Source of the DNA: Pseudomonas pudica
GTDB lineage: Bacteria; Pseudomonadota; Gammaproteobacteria; Pseudomonadales; Pseudomonadaceae
Length of the DNA stretch: 64,000 nucleotides
Assembly (NCBI RefSeq): GCF_015680405.1
Contig: NZ_JADLJS010000007.1
Span: 1-64,000, forward strand
Direction: 5' to 3'
A program made the translations under genes and the position numbers. Every line of letters begins with the position of its first letter. Position 1 is the stretch's first letter. Shown one piece after another: positions 12,588-21,956 of this stretch. The notes beneath the pieces are model-generated. The model was given only the letters and a program-made list of their open reading frames with translations. It made no database searches and was not told the origin of the DNA.

Positions 12588-13664
12588 ATGCAGCCCCACC
12601 AGCCATCGCGTCCCCAGCTCGTCTACCTGGCTTTTGGCCCGGCAACCTACCATCAGGAAGCCTGTTTCAGCATCATCAGCGCCCTCGCCCACCTGGGCAC
12701 GGCAGCAGACGAAGCCATGGACATCCAGGTCTACACCGACAACCCGCAGCCCTATACCGGCCTGCCTGTCACTGTACACCTGCTGGACGAAGCCACGCGC
12801 CAGGCATGGAACGCCCCTCACGGTTATCACTTTCGCAGCAAGCATGTGCTGTTGCGCCAGGTGCTGCAGCAACACCCGCTGGCAGTGCTGATCGACACCG
12901 ACACCTTCTTCCGCAAGTCGCCGCTGGAGCTGTTCGCCCGGGTGGCCCCAGGCCGCCTGCTGTGCAATGCCATCGGTGCGCGCTATGGCAGCAACCAGAA
13001 GTGCCTGCTGTACAAGAACCTGCTGGCCATCCTTGAATCCCGCGGTCTGGCCGATTGCCAGATGCCACTGGTCAATTCCGGGGTGATCGGCCTCACCGCC
13101 GAAGACGCCGGCGCCCTGGACCGCTCCATCGCCATGATGGACGAGTTCCACCCCTTGGCTCGCGAAGCCTATACCCTCGAGGAGTTCTGCCTGGCGGTGG
13201 CGGCCTACCGCACGCTGGAGTTGGCCGAGTGCACAGATGTCATCCACCACTACTGGAGCCGCAAGGCGCAGTTCCGCGCCAAGATCCAGGCCTGGCTGCG
13301 CAAGCACGGCCATGACCCACTGAGCCACGCGGCGCTGGCCGACGTGTCCCTGGTCAATGACCAGCTGCCACGGCCACCAGCCCTGCAACGCCTGGGTTAC
13401 AAGGCGCTGAGCATGACCCTGCCCAGCCACGAGCGCCAGTTCGCCCGCGAGCTGCTGTATGGCTGCTACCCCTACCCTAATGAATTCGACCGCGCCTGCG
13501 CGCCGGCCTGGTGGGACAAGGCCCTGGAAAACCTCAACGCCCGCCATGGCCATATGGGGCCCGAGCAACTGCGCCAGTGCCTGCGCCACCCGGGGTTGCG
13601 CCTGTCATTGGGCGAACGGCGCAAGGATATCGAAGCGCATCTGCTGAGGTCATCCCACACTTGA
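12588..13664 (+). CDS. Uncharacterised GT-A-like (glycosyltransferase-fold) protein
   Basis: A 358-residue soluble protein; ATG 12588 is preferred over TTG 12579, with ACAGG upstream. The layout suggests a GT-A nucleotide-sugar fold: an N-terminal beta-alpha segment (QLVYLAFGPATYHQ), LIDTDTFF with a DxD motif at residues 103-105, and PLVNSGVIGL, which resembles the acceptor-side loop of GT-A enzymes. No membrane segment or signal is seen, and no exact family is recognised. It stands alone between the metF terminator and a REP pair, so context does not suggest a pathway. Sugar transfer is an inference from the fold only. Confidence 0.6.
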   Translation: MQPHQPSRPQLVYLAFGPATYHQEACFSIISALAHLGTAADEAMDIQVYTDNPQPYTGLPVTVHLLDEATRQAWNAPHGYHFRSKHVLLRQVLQQHPLAVLIDTDTFFRKSPLELFARVAPGRLLCNAIGARYGSNQKCLLYKNLLAILESRGLADCQMPLVNSGVIGLTAEDAGALDRSIAMMDEFHPLAREAYTLEEFCLAVAAYRTLELAECTDVIHHYWSRKAQFRAKIQAWLRKHGHDPLSHAALADVSLVNDQLPRPPALQRLGYKALSMTLPSHERQFARELLYGCYPYPNEFDRACAPAWWDKALENLNARHGHMGPEQLRQCLRHPGLRLSLGERRKDIEAHLLRSSHT

Positions 13665-13672
13665 GTGACCCT

Positions 13673-13774
13673 GTGTCGGCCTCTTCGCGGGTAAACCCGC
13701 TCCCACAGGATCTGCTGGCTTGCAGGCTGGTGCTGTACTTGTGGGAGCGGGTTCACCCGCGAAGAGGCCAGCAC
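13673..13774. repeat. Inverted REP pair
   Basis: Two inverted main-family REP copies (CTCTTCGCGGGTAAACCCGC and its near complement) about 35 bases apart, between the GT-A-like gene and the solute-binding protein gene. Confidence 0.9.
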
Positions 13775-13828
13775 AGGAGAACATCATCCTCACTGGCCTT
13801 GAACAGGCCGAGCGCGTAATCTCCGGCC

Positions 13829-14617
13829 ATGCCACACGTCGCCCGCCTGTTCTGGATCCTGTTGCTTGCCTGCCTGAGCCCGCTGGCCCTGGGCGAGCGC
13901 CTGCGCCTGGTGACCGACGACTGGGCACCCTATGCATACCAGCACGACGGCGAGCCGCACGGCATCGACTACGAAGTCACCACACGGGTGTTCGAACGCC
14001 TTGGCGTCGAGGTGGAGTGGGAATTCCTGCCGTGGAAGCGCTGCCTGGCAATGATCGAGCAGGGCCAGGCCGACGGCATCATGGACATCTTCCAGACCGA
14101 GTCGCGCCAGCCATACCTGGTGTACGCCCCCGAGCCCATGTCGGAGGTAGAGTTCGTCCTGTTCGAGGCCAGTGCACGCCCCCATGCCGTCAAGGCGCTG
14201 GAAGACCTTGCCGGCCTCACAGTCGGTACCTCACCCGGCTACGTCTATGGTGCCGCGTTCAATGAGGCCGTACATTTCACGCGCGAAGCCGCGCCTACCC
14301 ATGAAGCCAACTTCGGCAAGCTGGTGCTAGGCCGCATCGACCTGGCAATCACCGACCGCAGGGTCGGCCATTACCTGCTGCGGCATCTGGGCCTGCAACA
14401 GCAGGTCAAGGAGCTGCCACTGGTGATCAACCGCCAGGCGCAGTACCTGGGGCTCGCGCGCAAGCCGGGGCGGGAGGCACTGGCCCAAGCCTTCGCCGCG
14501 GAACTGCGTCGCTTCAAGCAGGAACCGGCCTATGCAGCAATCAGCAACCGCTACACAGGCGACATCGGAAACATTCTCAACGCCGTTGAGCAGCAGGAAA
14601 GCAGCACAGCGCGATAG
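13829..14617 (+). CDS. Orphan periplasmic solute-binding protein (SBP_bac_3 type)
   Basis: A 262-residue protein with a signal peptide (MPHVARLFWILLLACLSPLALG) and a family 3 solute-binding fold: LVTDDWAPYAY, GIDYEVTTRVFERLG and later LAGLTVGTSPGYVYG. Such proteins bind amino acids or small organic acids. No permease or ATPase gene lies beside it, so it may serve a transporter elsewhere or act as a sensor subunit. The ligand cannot be predicted. The ribosome site is weak. Confidence 0.85.
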   Translation: MPHVARLFWILLLACLSPLALGERLRLVTDDWAPYAYQHDGEPHGIDYEVTTRVFERLGVEVEWEFLPWKRCLAMIEQGQADGIMDIFQTESRQPYLVYAPEPMSEVEFVLFEASARPHAVKALEDLAGLTVGTSPGYVYGAAFNEAVHFTREAAPTHEANFGKLVLGRIDLAITDRRVGHYLLRHLGLQQQVKELPLVINRQAQYLGLARKPGREALAQAFAAELRRFKQEPAYAAISNRYTGDIGNILNAVEQQESSTAR

Positions 14618-14620
14618 CTC

Positions 14621-14835
14621 TGTTATACTCGGGCCTTCCCGCCCGGCTCACGCCCGGACGCTCGGCCTCGCAACAGGCATCCCGATCGGCATCGACGCGC
14701 CTTCGCGTTACCCTCCGCTACCCGGATGTGCAGTGAAAGCCCAGCTGGACCGGACGCGATCGCATCCCACCGATGCCCGTCGCGCCAGGCAGAACATCCC
14801 AAACGGGCCCAGCCCACACGAGAACAGGATTGCCC
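14621..14835 (+). promoter_or_regulatory. rhlE promoter with extended -10 and long leader
   Basis: TGTTATACT at 14621-14629 is an extended -10 element (TG-N-TATACT) without a clear -35. Transcription from it would give an untranslated leader of about 200 bases before rhlE. Cold-inducible helicase genes often have long structured leaders; no conserved cold box is recognised here. Confidence 0.5.
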
Positions 14836-16719
14836 ATGTCCTTTGCTTCCCTCGGTCTCTCCGAGGCTCTTGTCCGCGCTATCGAGGCTGCGGGCTACAC
14901 CCAGCCGACCCCCGTGCAACAGCGGGCGATTCCCGCCGTGTTGCAAGGCCGCGACCTGATGGTCGCCGCACAGACAGGTACTGGTAAAACCGGCGGTTTC
15001 GCCCTGCCGATCCTCGAGCGCCTGTTCCCGGCCGGCCACCCCGACAAGTCGCAGCGCCATGGCCCGCGCCAACCTCGCGTGCTGGTCCTGACCCCGACCC
15101 GCGAACTGGCAGCCCAGGTGCATGACAGCTTCAAGGTCTATGCCCGTGACCTGCCACTGGTCAGCGCCTGCATTTTCGGCGGCGTCGGCATGAACCCGCA
15201 GATCCAGGCCATTGCCAAGGGTGTGGACGTGCTGGTCGCCTGCCCGGGTCGCCTGCTCGACCTGGCAGGCCAAGGCAAGGTTGACCTGGCCCACGTGGAA
15301 ATCCTGGTGCTGGACGAAGCCGACCGCATGCTCGACATGGGCTTCATCCATGACGTCAAGAAGGTCCTAGCCCGCCTGCCGGCCAAGCGCCAGAACCTGT
15401 TGTTCTCGGCCACCTTCTCCAAAGACATTACCGACCTCGCCGACAAGCTCCTGCACAACCCGGAGCGTATCGAGGTCACCCCGCCGAACACTACCGTCGA
15501 GCGTATCGAGCAGCGCGTATACCGCCTGCCCGCCAGCCACAAGCGCGCGCTGCTGGCACACCTGATCACCCAGGGTGCCTGGGAACAGGTACTGGTGTTC
15601 ACTCGCACCAAGCACGGCGCCAACCGCCTGGCCGAGTACCTGGAAAAGCACGGCCTGACCGCCGCCGCGATCCACGGCAACAAGAGCCAGAACGCCCGCA
15701 CCAAGGCCCTGGCCGACTTCAAGGCCAACAACGTGCGCGTACTGGTCGCCACCGACATCGCCGCCCGAGGCCTGGACATCGACCAATTGCCGCACGTGGT
15801 CAACTTCGAGCTGCCGAACGTCGAGGAAGACTACGTCCACCGTATCGGCCGTACCGGCCGTGCCGGGCGTTCGGGCGAGGCCATTTCCATGGTCGCGCCG
15901 GATGAAGAGAAGCTGCTCAAGAGCATCGAACGGGTGACCAAGCAGAAGATCCCGGACGGCGACCTGATGGGCTTCGACGCCAGCCAGATAGAAGCCGAAA
16001 AACCTGAAGTACGCGAACGCCAGCAGAACAACGGCCGTGGTGGCCGCAACCAGCAGGCCCGCGGCGAAGGCGGCAAAGACGCCAACGGCGGCCGCAAGGA
16101 CAAGGGCAAGGATAAAGGCAAGGCCAAGCAACAGGCTGCTGACAAGCCGGCCGACAAGGAAAAGAGCGGCGACAAGCAGCAGCAACGCAAGCCGCGTGAC
16201 AAGAAGCCACGCCAGCAGCAACAGCAGGCCAGCAACAGCAGCGTGCCGAAAGTGCCTGTCGACCGTGATCCGGAAGAGTTCCTGGACGACGAAATCGACA
16301 ACTTCGGCAACCGTGCCGACTACGTCAGCCCGTATCAGGGCAAGAACCAGGGCCGCAATCGCCGCCCGGGTGGCAGTGCCGGCCAAGGTCAGGGCCAGGG
16401 TAATGGCCAGCGCAGCAATGCCGGTGGCCAGGGTCGCACCAGCGGCCAGCCGCGCAGCGGCGGGGGCGGCGAGAAACGTCCGGCCCGCGGCAACAACGGT
16501 GGCGGTGCCCGTCGTGATGGCGGTGGCCGTGGCCGCCCGGCCCGTGACGATGCCGCCCGGCAAGAACCGGCCGTGCGCAACCCGCGTCAGCCGGAAAAAC
16601 AGCCGGTGATCATCCGCAAGGAATCGAAGCTCGACCGATACCCGACGCCGGAGCAACTGGATGACCTGCCAAGCCGTCCGCGCGGTGAGCGCCCGGCGCT
16701 GCTTACCCGCAAGGGCTGA
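14836..16719 (+). CDS. rhlE: DEAD-box RNA helicase RhlE with long basic low-complexity tail
   Basis: A 627-residue ATP-dependent RNA helicase. Start at 14836 with AACAGGA upstream. Residues 1-385 hold the core: AQTGTGKT (about 45-52), [13 protein letters not shown] (about 160), SATFS, then [11 protein letters not shown]. Residues about 400-600 are low-complexity, rich in K, G, R, N and Q, with RGG-type repeats typical of RNA-binding tails and phase-separating proteins. RhlE is linked to RNA decay and ribosome assembly, especially in the cold. The tail is longer than in E. coli RhlE. Confidence 0.95.
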   Translation: MSFASLGLSEALVRAIEAAGYTQPTPVQQRAIPAVLQGRDLMVAAQTGTGKTGGFALPILERLFPAGHPDKSQRHGPRQPRVLVLTPTRELAAQVHDSFKVYARDLPLVSACIFGGVGMNPQIQAIAKGVDVLVACPGRLLDLAGQGKVDLAHVEILVLDEADRMLDMGFIHDVKKVLARLPAKRQNLLFSATFSKDITDLADKLLHNPERIEVTPPNTTVERIEQRVYRLPASHKRALLAHLITQGAWEQVLVFTRTKHGANRLAEYLEKHGLTAAAIHGNKSQNARTKALADFKANNVRVLVATDIAARGLDIDQLPHVVNFELPNVEEDYVHRIGRTGRAGRSGEAISMVAPDEEKLLKSIERVTKQKIPDGDLMGFDASQIEAEKPEVRERQQNNGRGGRNQQARGEGGKDANGGRKDKGKDKGKAKQQAADKPADKEKSGDKQQQRKPRDKKPRQQQQQASNSSVPKVPVDRDPEEFLDDEIDNFGNRADYVSPYQGKNQGRNRRPGGSAGQGQGQGNGQRSNAGGQGRTSGQPRSGGGGEKRPARGNNGGGARRDGGGRGRPARDDAARQEPAVRNPRQPEKQPVIIRKESKLDRYPTPEQLDDLPSRPRGERPALLTRKG

Positions 16720-16730
16720 CAAAAAGCATG

Positions 16731-16855
16731 AGGGGGCCGCTTTGCGGCCCTTTCGCGACACAAGGCCGCTCCTAAAGGTTTTGCGCAGTTTTCACTTGCA
16801 GCGCAATACCTGTAGGAGCGGCCTTGTGTCGCGAAAGGGCTGCGAAGCAGCCCCC
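16731..16855. repeat. Inverted REP pair, second family
   Basis: GGCCGCTTTGCGGCCCTTTCGCGACACAAGGCC-type sequence split over two inverted copies (AGGAGCGGCCTTGTGTCGCG and complement). The arms differ from the main REP, sharing only the AGGAGCGG/CCGCTCCT end. It lies between convergent rhlE and yceI. Confidence 0.85.
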
Positions 16856-16877
16856 TCGGTCTTTCAGCTAAGCCGAA

Positions 16878-17456
16878 TTACTTCTGCTTCACGCCTTCAA
16901 CACTGATATCCAGGTCCAGGGTCTGCGAAGTAGCGCCCGGGCCCTTGATGCCGAAGTCGTTCAGGTTCAGCGTGGTGGTAGCGTTGAAACCAGCGCGCTC
17001 GCCGCCCCATGGGTCCTTGCCTTCACCGTTGAAGGTGGCCTTGAAGGTGACCGGCTTGGTCACACCATGCATGGTCAGGTCGCCTGTCACATCAGCAGTC
17101 TTCTCGCCAGTCGGCTTGACGCTGGTGGAGACGAACTTGGCTTCGGGGTACTTTTTCACGTCGAGGAAGTCGGCGCTGGCAATGTGCTTGTCACGCTCGG
17201 CGTGGTTCGACCACAGGCTGGCGGTTTTCAGGTCGACGTTGATCTTGCTGGCTTCAGGCTTGGCGCTGTCCCAGGTGAAGTTGCCGTCGAAGTCCTTGAA
17301 GGTACCGTGAATGAAGCTGTAGCCCAGGTGGCTGATCTTCCAGTCAACGAACGCGTGCTGGCCTTCCTTGTCGATCTTGTACTCGGCAGCCATGGCCTGG
17401 CCGGCGGAGAACAGAGCGGTACCGAGCGCCAGGGCGGCAAAAGTCTTTTTCAACAT
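16878..17456 (-). CDS. YceI family periplasmic lipid-binding protein
   Basis: A 192-residue protein with a signal peptide ending AMAAEY and a lipocalin-like YceI beta-barrel ([39 protein letters not shown]). Members bind polyprenoid chains; E. coli YceI is induced by high pH. It follows a cytochrome b561 gene by 34 bases, the usual E. coli-like pairing, so the two likely form an operon with a membrane redox role. Start with AAGGAAG upstream. Confidence 0.95.
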   Translation of the reverse strand: MLKKTFAALALGTALFSAGQAMAAEYKIDKEGQHAFVDWKISHLGYSFIHGTFKDFDGNFTWDSAKPEASKINVDLKTASLWSNHAERDKHIASADFLDVKKYPEAKFVSTSVKPTGEKTADVTGDLTMHGVTKPVTFKATFNGEGKDPWGGERAGFNATTTLNLNDFGIKGPGATSQTLDLDISVEGVKQK

Positions 17457-17490
17457 CCTTACTTCCTTCCTATGCAATTGAGGTTGAGAG

Positions 17491-18042
17491 TCAAGCTTTG
17501 CGGCCCAGCATGCGGGTCAGGGTCGCGTCACGGTCGATGAAATGGTGCTTTAGCGCTGCCAGGCCATGCAGCACGGCAAAAATCACCAAGCCCCAGGCCA
17601 GCCAGAGATGAATCACGCCAGCCAGGTCTGCCTGGTCGGGCAGGTCGCTGACCAGTGCCGGCACTTCGAACAGGCCGAAGACCGGAATGCCGACACCGTC
17701 GGCGGTAGAAATCAGGTAACCGGCGATCATTACCGCGAACAACCCCAAGTACAGGGCCAGGTGGCCCAACTTGGCTGCCAGGCGGGTGAGTGCGCCATGG
17801 TTGGCCAGTGCAGGTGGTGGCGGGCTGATGAAGCGCCAGACCACCCGCAGCAGCATCACCGCCAGCAGCAGCAGGCCGATGCTCTTGTGCAGGTCCGGGC
17901 CGGCCTTGCGCCAAGGGCTGTAATAGTCGAGGCCGACCATCCACAGGCCCAGGCCGAACAGGCCGAAGACAGCCAGAGCCACGCCCCAGTGCAGGACAAT
18001 GCTGACCACGCCGTAGCGAGAAGGTGAATTGCGCAGTTGCAT
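17491..18042 (-). CDS. Cytochrome b561
   Basis: A 183-residue inner-membrane dihaem cytochrome with four hydrophobic helices. Histidines in suitable positions are [10 protein letters not shown] (helix 1), [11 protein letters not shown] (helix 2), [10 protein letters not shown] and [10 protein letters not shown] (helix 4), as expected for two b haems. It probably passes electrons from quinol to a periplasmic acceptor, with YceI as the downstream partner gene. The 150 bases upstream are unusually AT-rich and probably contain its promoter, though I could not fix the elements. Confidence 0.93.
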   Translation of the reverse strand: MQLRNSPSRYGVVSIVLHWGVALAVFGLFGLGLWMVGLDYYSPWRKAGPDLHKSIGLLLLAVMLLRVVWRFISPPPPALANHGALTRLAAKLGHLALYLGLFAVMIAGYLISTADGVGIPVFGLFEVPALVSDLPDQADLAGVIHLWLAWGLVIFAVLHGLAALKHHFIDRDATLTRMLGRKA

Positions 18043-18198
18043 GTTGACGTGTTTCCCCGTGAAAGCTGTGCACAGACTAACGCGTAACGTATCGAAGAAA
18101 AGCGGAAAAAATTGCTTTGGATTATCGAGAAATCCGATATTTATTGTGTGGGTTTCCCATTAAGGAAACATTAACGATAGTTGGGTAATCGGCGGTTG

Positions 18199-18286
18199 CC
18201 AGTGCCGACCCTTCGCAGCACAAGGCTGCTCCTACAGGGCAGCGCAGTACTTGTAGGAGCAGCCTGGTGCTGCGAAGAGGCTGGCA
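18199..18286. repeat. Inverted REP pair, second family variant
   Basis: CTTCGCAGCACAAGGCTGCTCCTACAG and its inverted near-copy, 13 bases apart. This variant of the second REP family uses GCAGCA in place of GCGACA. It lies just past the stop of the amine oxidase gene. Confidence 0.8.
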
Positions 18287-18291
18287 ATAAA

Positions 18292-20154
18292 TCAACCCGC
18301 TTTGGCCTGGGTATTGGCTACAGCTTTCCTGGCAGGCTCGGACTTGGCAGTTGCCTTCTTGGTCTCGGCAGGCTTGTGGGCCGGTTTGTGCGCCGGTGCA
18401 TGCTTGCCAGGTGCAGCCTTGGTAGCAGCAGGCTTGGCCGCCGCTTCCTTGACCACAGGTGCTGGTGCAACCGGGGCCGGTGCTTGCGGCGCAGGCACAG
18501 GTGCCGGCGCCACTTCCTCGGCCTTGGCAATCGGCTCGGCCTTTATCTCAGGCTTGTCGGCCCCGCCGAACAGGCGCTTGAAGAAGCCCGGCTTGTCCTG
18601 CTTGGCCTCATCGACCGCCTTCGGCTCAGCTTTGGCCGGGGCCTTTTCAACCTTGTCGCCCTTGCTGGAAGAGCCGCCAAACAGGTTGGAGAAGAACCCA
18701 CCCTTGCTCTCCTTGGCCGCCACGGCGCCTGCAGCTGCTGCCGCCGCCACCGGCGCCGCCTTGGCCGGGTCGAACGACTTGCCGGCCAGCAGGTCCTGCA
18801 CCTGGTTGGCCGCGCGCTGGCCGCTGCGCAGCGCGCCCTCCAGAGTGCCTGGGTAGAGGGCGTCGGTATGCTCACCAGCAAAGGTGATGCGCTGCACCGG
18901 GCGCTCCCACAGGCGCCAGTACTTGCTGATCTGGCCCGGGCCATAGGCCAGGTAGGCGCCGCCGGTACCGGCGTCGGTGCTGTAGCGCTTGACCTCGTAG
19001 CCTGTGAACGAGCCACGGGCCTGTGGGTAGAACGCATGCAGGCGGATCAGCACCTGGTCGACCATCTGCTTGTCGCCGAACGCCTGAAGCAGGCGAGCGT
19101 TGTCACCCGACAGGTTGATCACCACGTTGGCGCCACCCTTGAGCGCAGGTTCGATCCACAGCATGCCCAAGCCAGCGTTACTGAAGATTTCGCCCGACAT
19201 CCGCGCGCGGCTTTCCCACACCGGCTTCTTGAACTTGAGCATCAGCTGGTCACGCCAGCCATAGTTGGTGCCCTTCAATGCCGCCAGGTGCTGGCTGTCC
19301 AGGCCCGGGGTCATCTGGATCTTGGCCAGGGCACGCAGGGGCACGGCCATGACCAGGTAATCGGCCTGGTAGCCGACACTGCCGACCTTGACCGTGACGC
19401 CGTCCTTGTCCTGGACGATGGAGGTCACCGGCGAACTGGTCTTGATGGTCTTCAGTTGCTTGACGAAAGCCTGGGCCAGCACCGGGCTGCCGCCGGGCAG
19501 GCGAGCGGCACGCAGGTCACGGTCGCTGACGCCGCGATACACGCGGTTCTGCTGAGCGAAGTACAACAGCGACAGGCGCGATGGCTCATCGTAGCGGGTA
19601 CGGATCTGCTGGTTCACCAACTGACGGGCGGTGGCCGGCAGTTGCAGCTTGTCCAGCCAGGTGGAAACGTTGATCTGGTCGAGGGCGAACAGCGTGCTGT
19701 TGGCTTGCGGGTTCAGCGGGTCATCAATCGAACGGGCCAGGTCATCGAGGGTTTTCTCGTAACGTTTGAGCGCATCGGCAGTAGCCGGCTGCTTGGTTGC
19801 CAGGTCGGTGGCGCTGAAATACTCGCCGTCGATCAGGTAACCGGGGGTACGTACGAACTCCGGTGCCGGCAGTGTTTCAAGTTTGAAACGGTCAAGGTAC
19901 TGGTTGAGCACCGGCTGCGCCTTGGCGTTGCCGATCCACTCGCTGGTGGCCAGGCCCGAGCGCCCGCCCATGCCCGGTTTGGCTTCCAGCAGCGTCACCT
20001 GCCAGCCTTTGTTCTGCAGCTCATAAGCGGCGGTCAGGCCCGCCAGGCCGCCACCCACGACGATCGCCGAAGGTGTCTTGTCCTTTGCCAGCGCGGCGCC
20101 GCTGGACACACCAATCAATACCAACGCGCACAGGCGCACCCAAGCAGCAGCCAT
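18292..20154 (-). CDS. Exported FAD-dependent amine oxidase with long Ala/Pro/Lys tail
   Basis: A 620-residue protein. A signal peptide (residues 1-23) is followed by the FAD dinucleotide motif VVGGGLAGLTAAYEL and the flavin-containing amine oxidase fold to about residue 460 (GRSGLA near the FAD, TFAGEHTDALYPGTLEGALRSG near the end). Residues about 470-620 are an added low-complexity tail rich in A, P, K and E. It holds two copies of an FFxxLFGG motif near 488 and 522, and a His/Lys-rich stretch. The flavin fold after a signal peptide suggests Tat or unusual Sec export, though no twin arginine is visible. Substrate unknown. Confidence 0.85.
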   Translation of the reverse strand: MAAAWVRLCALVLIGVSSGAALAKDKTPSAIVVGGGLAGLTAAYELQNKGWQVTLLEAKPGMGGRSGLATSEWIGNAKAQPVLNQYLDRFKLETLPAPEFVRTPGYLIDGEYFSATDLATKQPATADALKRYEKTLDDLARSIDDPLNPQANSTLFALDQINVSTWLDKLQLPATARQLVNQQIRTRYDEPSRLSLLYFAQQNRVYRGVSDRDLRAARLPGGSPVLAQAFVKQLKTIKTSSPVTSIVQDKDGVTVKVGSVGYQADYLVMAVPLRALAKIQMTPGLDSQHLAALKGTNYGWRDQLMLKFKKPVWESRARMSGEIFSNAGLGMLWIEPALKGGANVVINLSGDNARLLQAFGDKQMVDQVLIRLHAFYPQARGSFTGYEVKRYSTDAGTGGAYLAYGPGQISKYWRLWERPVQRITFAGEHTDALYPGTLEGALRSGQRAANQVQDLLAGKSFDPAKAAPVAAAAAAGAVAAKESKGGFFSNLFGGSSSKGDKVEKAPAKAEPKAVDEAKQDKPGFFKRLFGGADKPEIKAEPIAKAEEVAPAPVPAPQAPAPVAPAPVVKEAAAKPAATKAAPGKHAPAHKPAHKPAETKKATAKSEPARKAVANTQAKAG

Positions 20155-20350
20155 GTCGGCGAACTCCGAGTCAGGGGGTTACAGAAACGGGGAGAGGCAG
20201 GAATGCCCCGGGAGAGATGCGTTAAGAATACGTCAGGTCTGCGGACCCTGCCAGCGCAGTGACATCAAGTCCTTTTGGCCACTGACAATTTTGCCTGCGA
20301 CGATTCGGCACGGTAGCAAGCGAAGCTGGCAACCCGGTGAACAGCAGCGG

Positions 20351-20379
20351 TTGTCCTGCCCTGCGGCATTGCTTAGGCT
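20351..20379 (+). promoter_or_regulatory. Candidate bioA promoter
   Basis: TTGTCC (20351-20356), a 17-base spacer and TAGGCT (20374-20379), about 40 bases before the bioA start, in the 265-base region shared with the divergent amine oxidase gene. A moderate match only; no known biotin operator is seen. Confidence 0.35.
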
Positions 20380-20419
20380 TACGCGGTCGAACCAAGCCGC
20401 AAAGCCAGGAGAAGTGCCC

Positions 20420-21826
20420 ATGGGCCTCAATGATCAGTGGATGCAACGCGACCTCAAGGTCCTGTGGCACCCCTGCACCCAGATGAAAGACCACGAGCAG
20501 CTGCCGCTGATCCCGATCAGGCGCGGCGAAGGCGTGTGGCTGGAAGACTTCGAAGGCAAGCGCTACCTGGATGCGGTGAGCAGTTGGTGGGTCAACGTGT
20601 TTGGCCATGCCAACCCGCGAATCAACCAGCGCATCAAGGACCAGGTCGACCAGCTGGAGCACGTGATCCTGGCCGGCTTCAGCCACCAACCGGTGATCGA
20701 GCTGTCCGAGCGCCTTGTAGCCATGACTCCGGCTGGCCTCGACCGGGTGTTCTATGCCGACAACGGTTCGTCATGTATCGAAGTGGCGCTGAAGATGAGC
20801 TTCCACTACTGGCAGAACGTCGGCAAACCGGGCAAGAAGCGCTTCGTCACCCTGACCAACAGCTACCACGGCGAAACCATCGCCGCCATGTCGGTCGGTG
20901 ATGTGCCGCTGTTCACCGAAACCTACAAGGCGTTGCTGCTCGACACCCTCAAGGTGCCCAGCCCCGACTGCTACCTGCGCCCCGAGGGCACGAGCTGGGA
21001 AGAGCACTCGCGCACCATGTTCCAGGCCATGGAACAGACCCTGGCCGAGCACCACGCCTCGATCAGCGCGGTGATCGTCGAACCGCTGATCCAGGGTGCC
21101 GGCGGCATGCGCATGTACCACCCGGTGTACCTCAAGCTGCTGCGCGAGGCCTGCGACCGCTACGACGTGCACCTGATCCACGACGAAATCGCCGTGGGCT
21201 TCGGCCGCACAGGCACCATGTTCGCCTGTGAACAGGCCGGCATCCGCCCGGACTTCCTGTGCCTGTCCAAGGCCCTGACCGGTGGTTACCTGCCACTGGC
21301 TGCCTGCCTGACCACCGACAAGGTGTATCAGGCGTTCTACGACGACTACCCGACCCTGCGCGCATTCCTCCACTCGCACAGCTACACCGGCAACCCGCTG
21401 GCCTGCGCCGCAGCGCTGGCGACCCTGGACATCTTCGAGCAGGACAACGTGATCGAGGCCAACAAGGCCCTGGCCACCCGCATGGCCAGCGCCACCGCGC
21501 ACCTGGCCGACCACGAGCATGTGGCCGAGATTCGTCAGACCGGCATGGCTCTGGCCATCGAAATGGTCCAGGACAAGGCCGGCAAGGTCGCCTACCCGTG
21601 GCAGGAGCGCCGTGGCCTTAAAGTGTTCGAGCATGCCCTGACGCGTGGCGCCCTGCTGCGCCCGCTGGGCAGCGTGGTGTACTTCCTGCCGCCCTATGTG
21701 ATTACGCCGGAGCAAATCGACTTCCTGGCAGAAGTGGCCAGCGAAGGCATCGACATTGCCACCCGCGACAGCGTCAGCGTGGCCGTACCAGCCAACTTCC
21801 ACCCCGACTTCCGCGACCCGGGCTAG
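20420..21826 (+). CDS. bioA: Adenosylmethionine-8-amino-7-oxononanoate aminotransferase
   Basis: PLP enzyme of biotin synthesis that uses SAM as amino donor to make 7,8-diaminopelargonate. The start at 20420 (468 residues) has AGGAGAA upstream; the open frame further upstream is not coding. Family features are WHPCTQMKDHE near the N terminus, SSWWVNVFGH, DEIAVGFGRTG and the PLP lysine in SKALTGGYLP (about residue 284). No other bio genes are nearby, so bioA is separated from the rest of the pathway. Confidence 0.96.
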   Translation: MGLNDQWMQRDLKVLWHPCTQMKDHEQLPLIPIRRGEGVWLEDFEGKRYLDAVSSWWVNVFGHANPRINQRIKDQVDQLEHVILAGFSHQPVIELSERLVAMTPAGLDRVFYADNGSSCIEVALKMSFHYWQNVGKPGKKRFVTLTNSYHGETIAAMSVGDVPLFTETYKALLLDTLKVPSPDCYLRPEGTSWEEHSRTMFQAMEQTLAEHHASISAVIVEPLIQGAGGMRMYHPVYLKLLREACDRYDVHLIHDEIAVGFGRTGTMFACEQAGIRPDFLCLSKALTGGYLPLAACLTTDKVYQAFYDDYPTLRAFLHSHSYTGNPLACAAALATLDIFEQDNVIEANKALATRMASATAHLADHEHVAEIRQTGMALAIEMVQDKAGKVAYPWQERRGLKVFEHALTRGALLRPLGSVVYFLPPYVITPEQIDFLAEVASEGIDIATRDSVSVAVPANFHPDFRDPG

Positions 21827-21848
21827 GTCCTACAGCCTGCCGCCTAAC

Positions 21849-21926
21849 CCTGTGGGAGCGGGTTCACCCGCGAATGCGATAGTGGACTCACCGCCGCATT
21901 CGCGGGTAAACCCGCTCCCACAGGGT
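21849..21926. repeat. Inverted REP pair
   Basis: Two main-family REPs facing each other, GTGGGAGCGGGTTCACCCGCGAATGCG and its complement, 16 bases apart; between bioA and rsmE on the same strand. Confidence 0.9.
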
Positions 21927-21956
21927 CACATGTCCCCTTTTCGTCCGAGCTGAACC

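Noticed and set aside
18181-20262. Long open frame opposite the amine oxidase
   Set aside because: Antisense shadow; begins inside a REP pair and crosses the real gene start.
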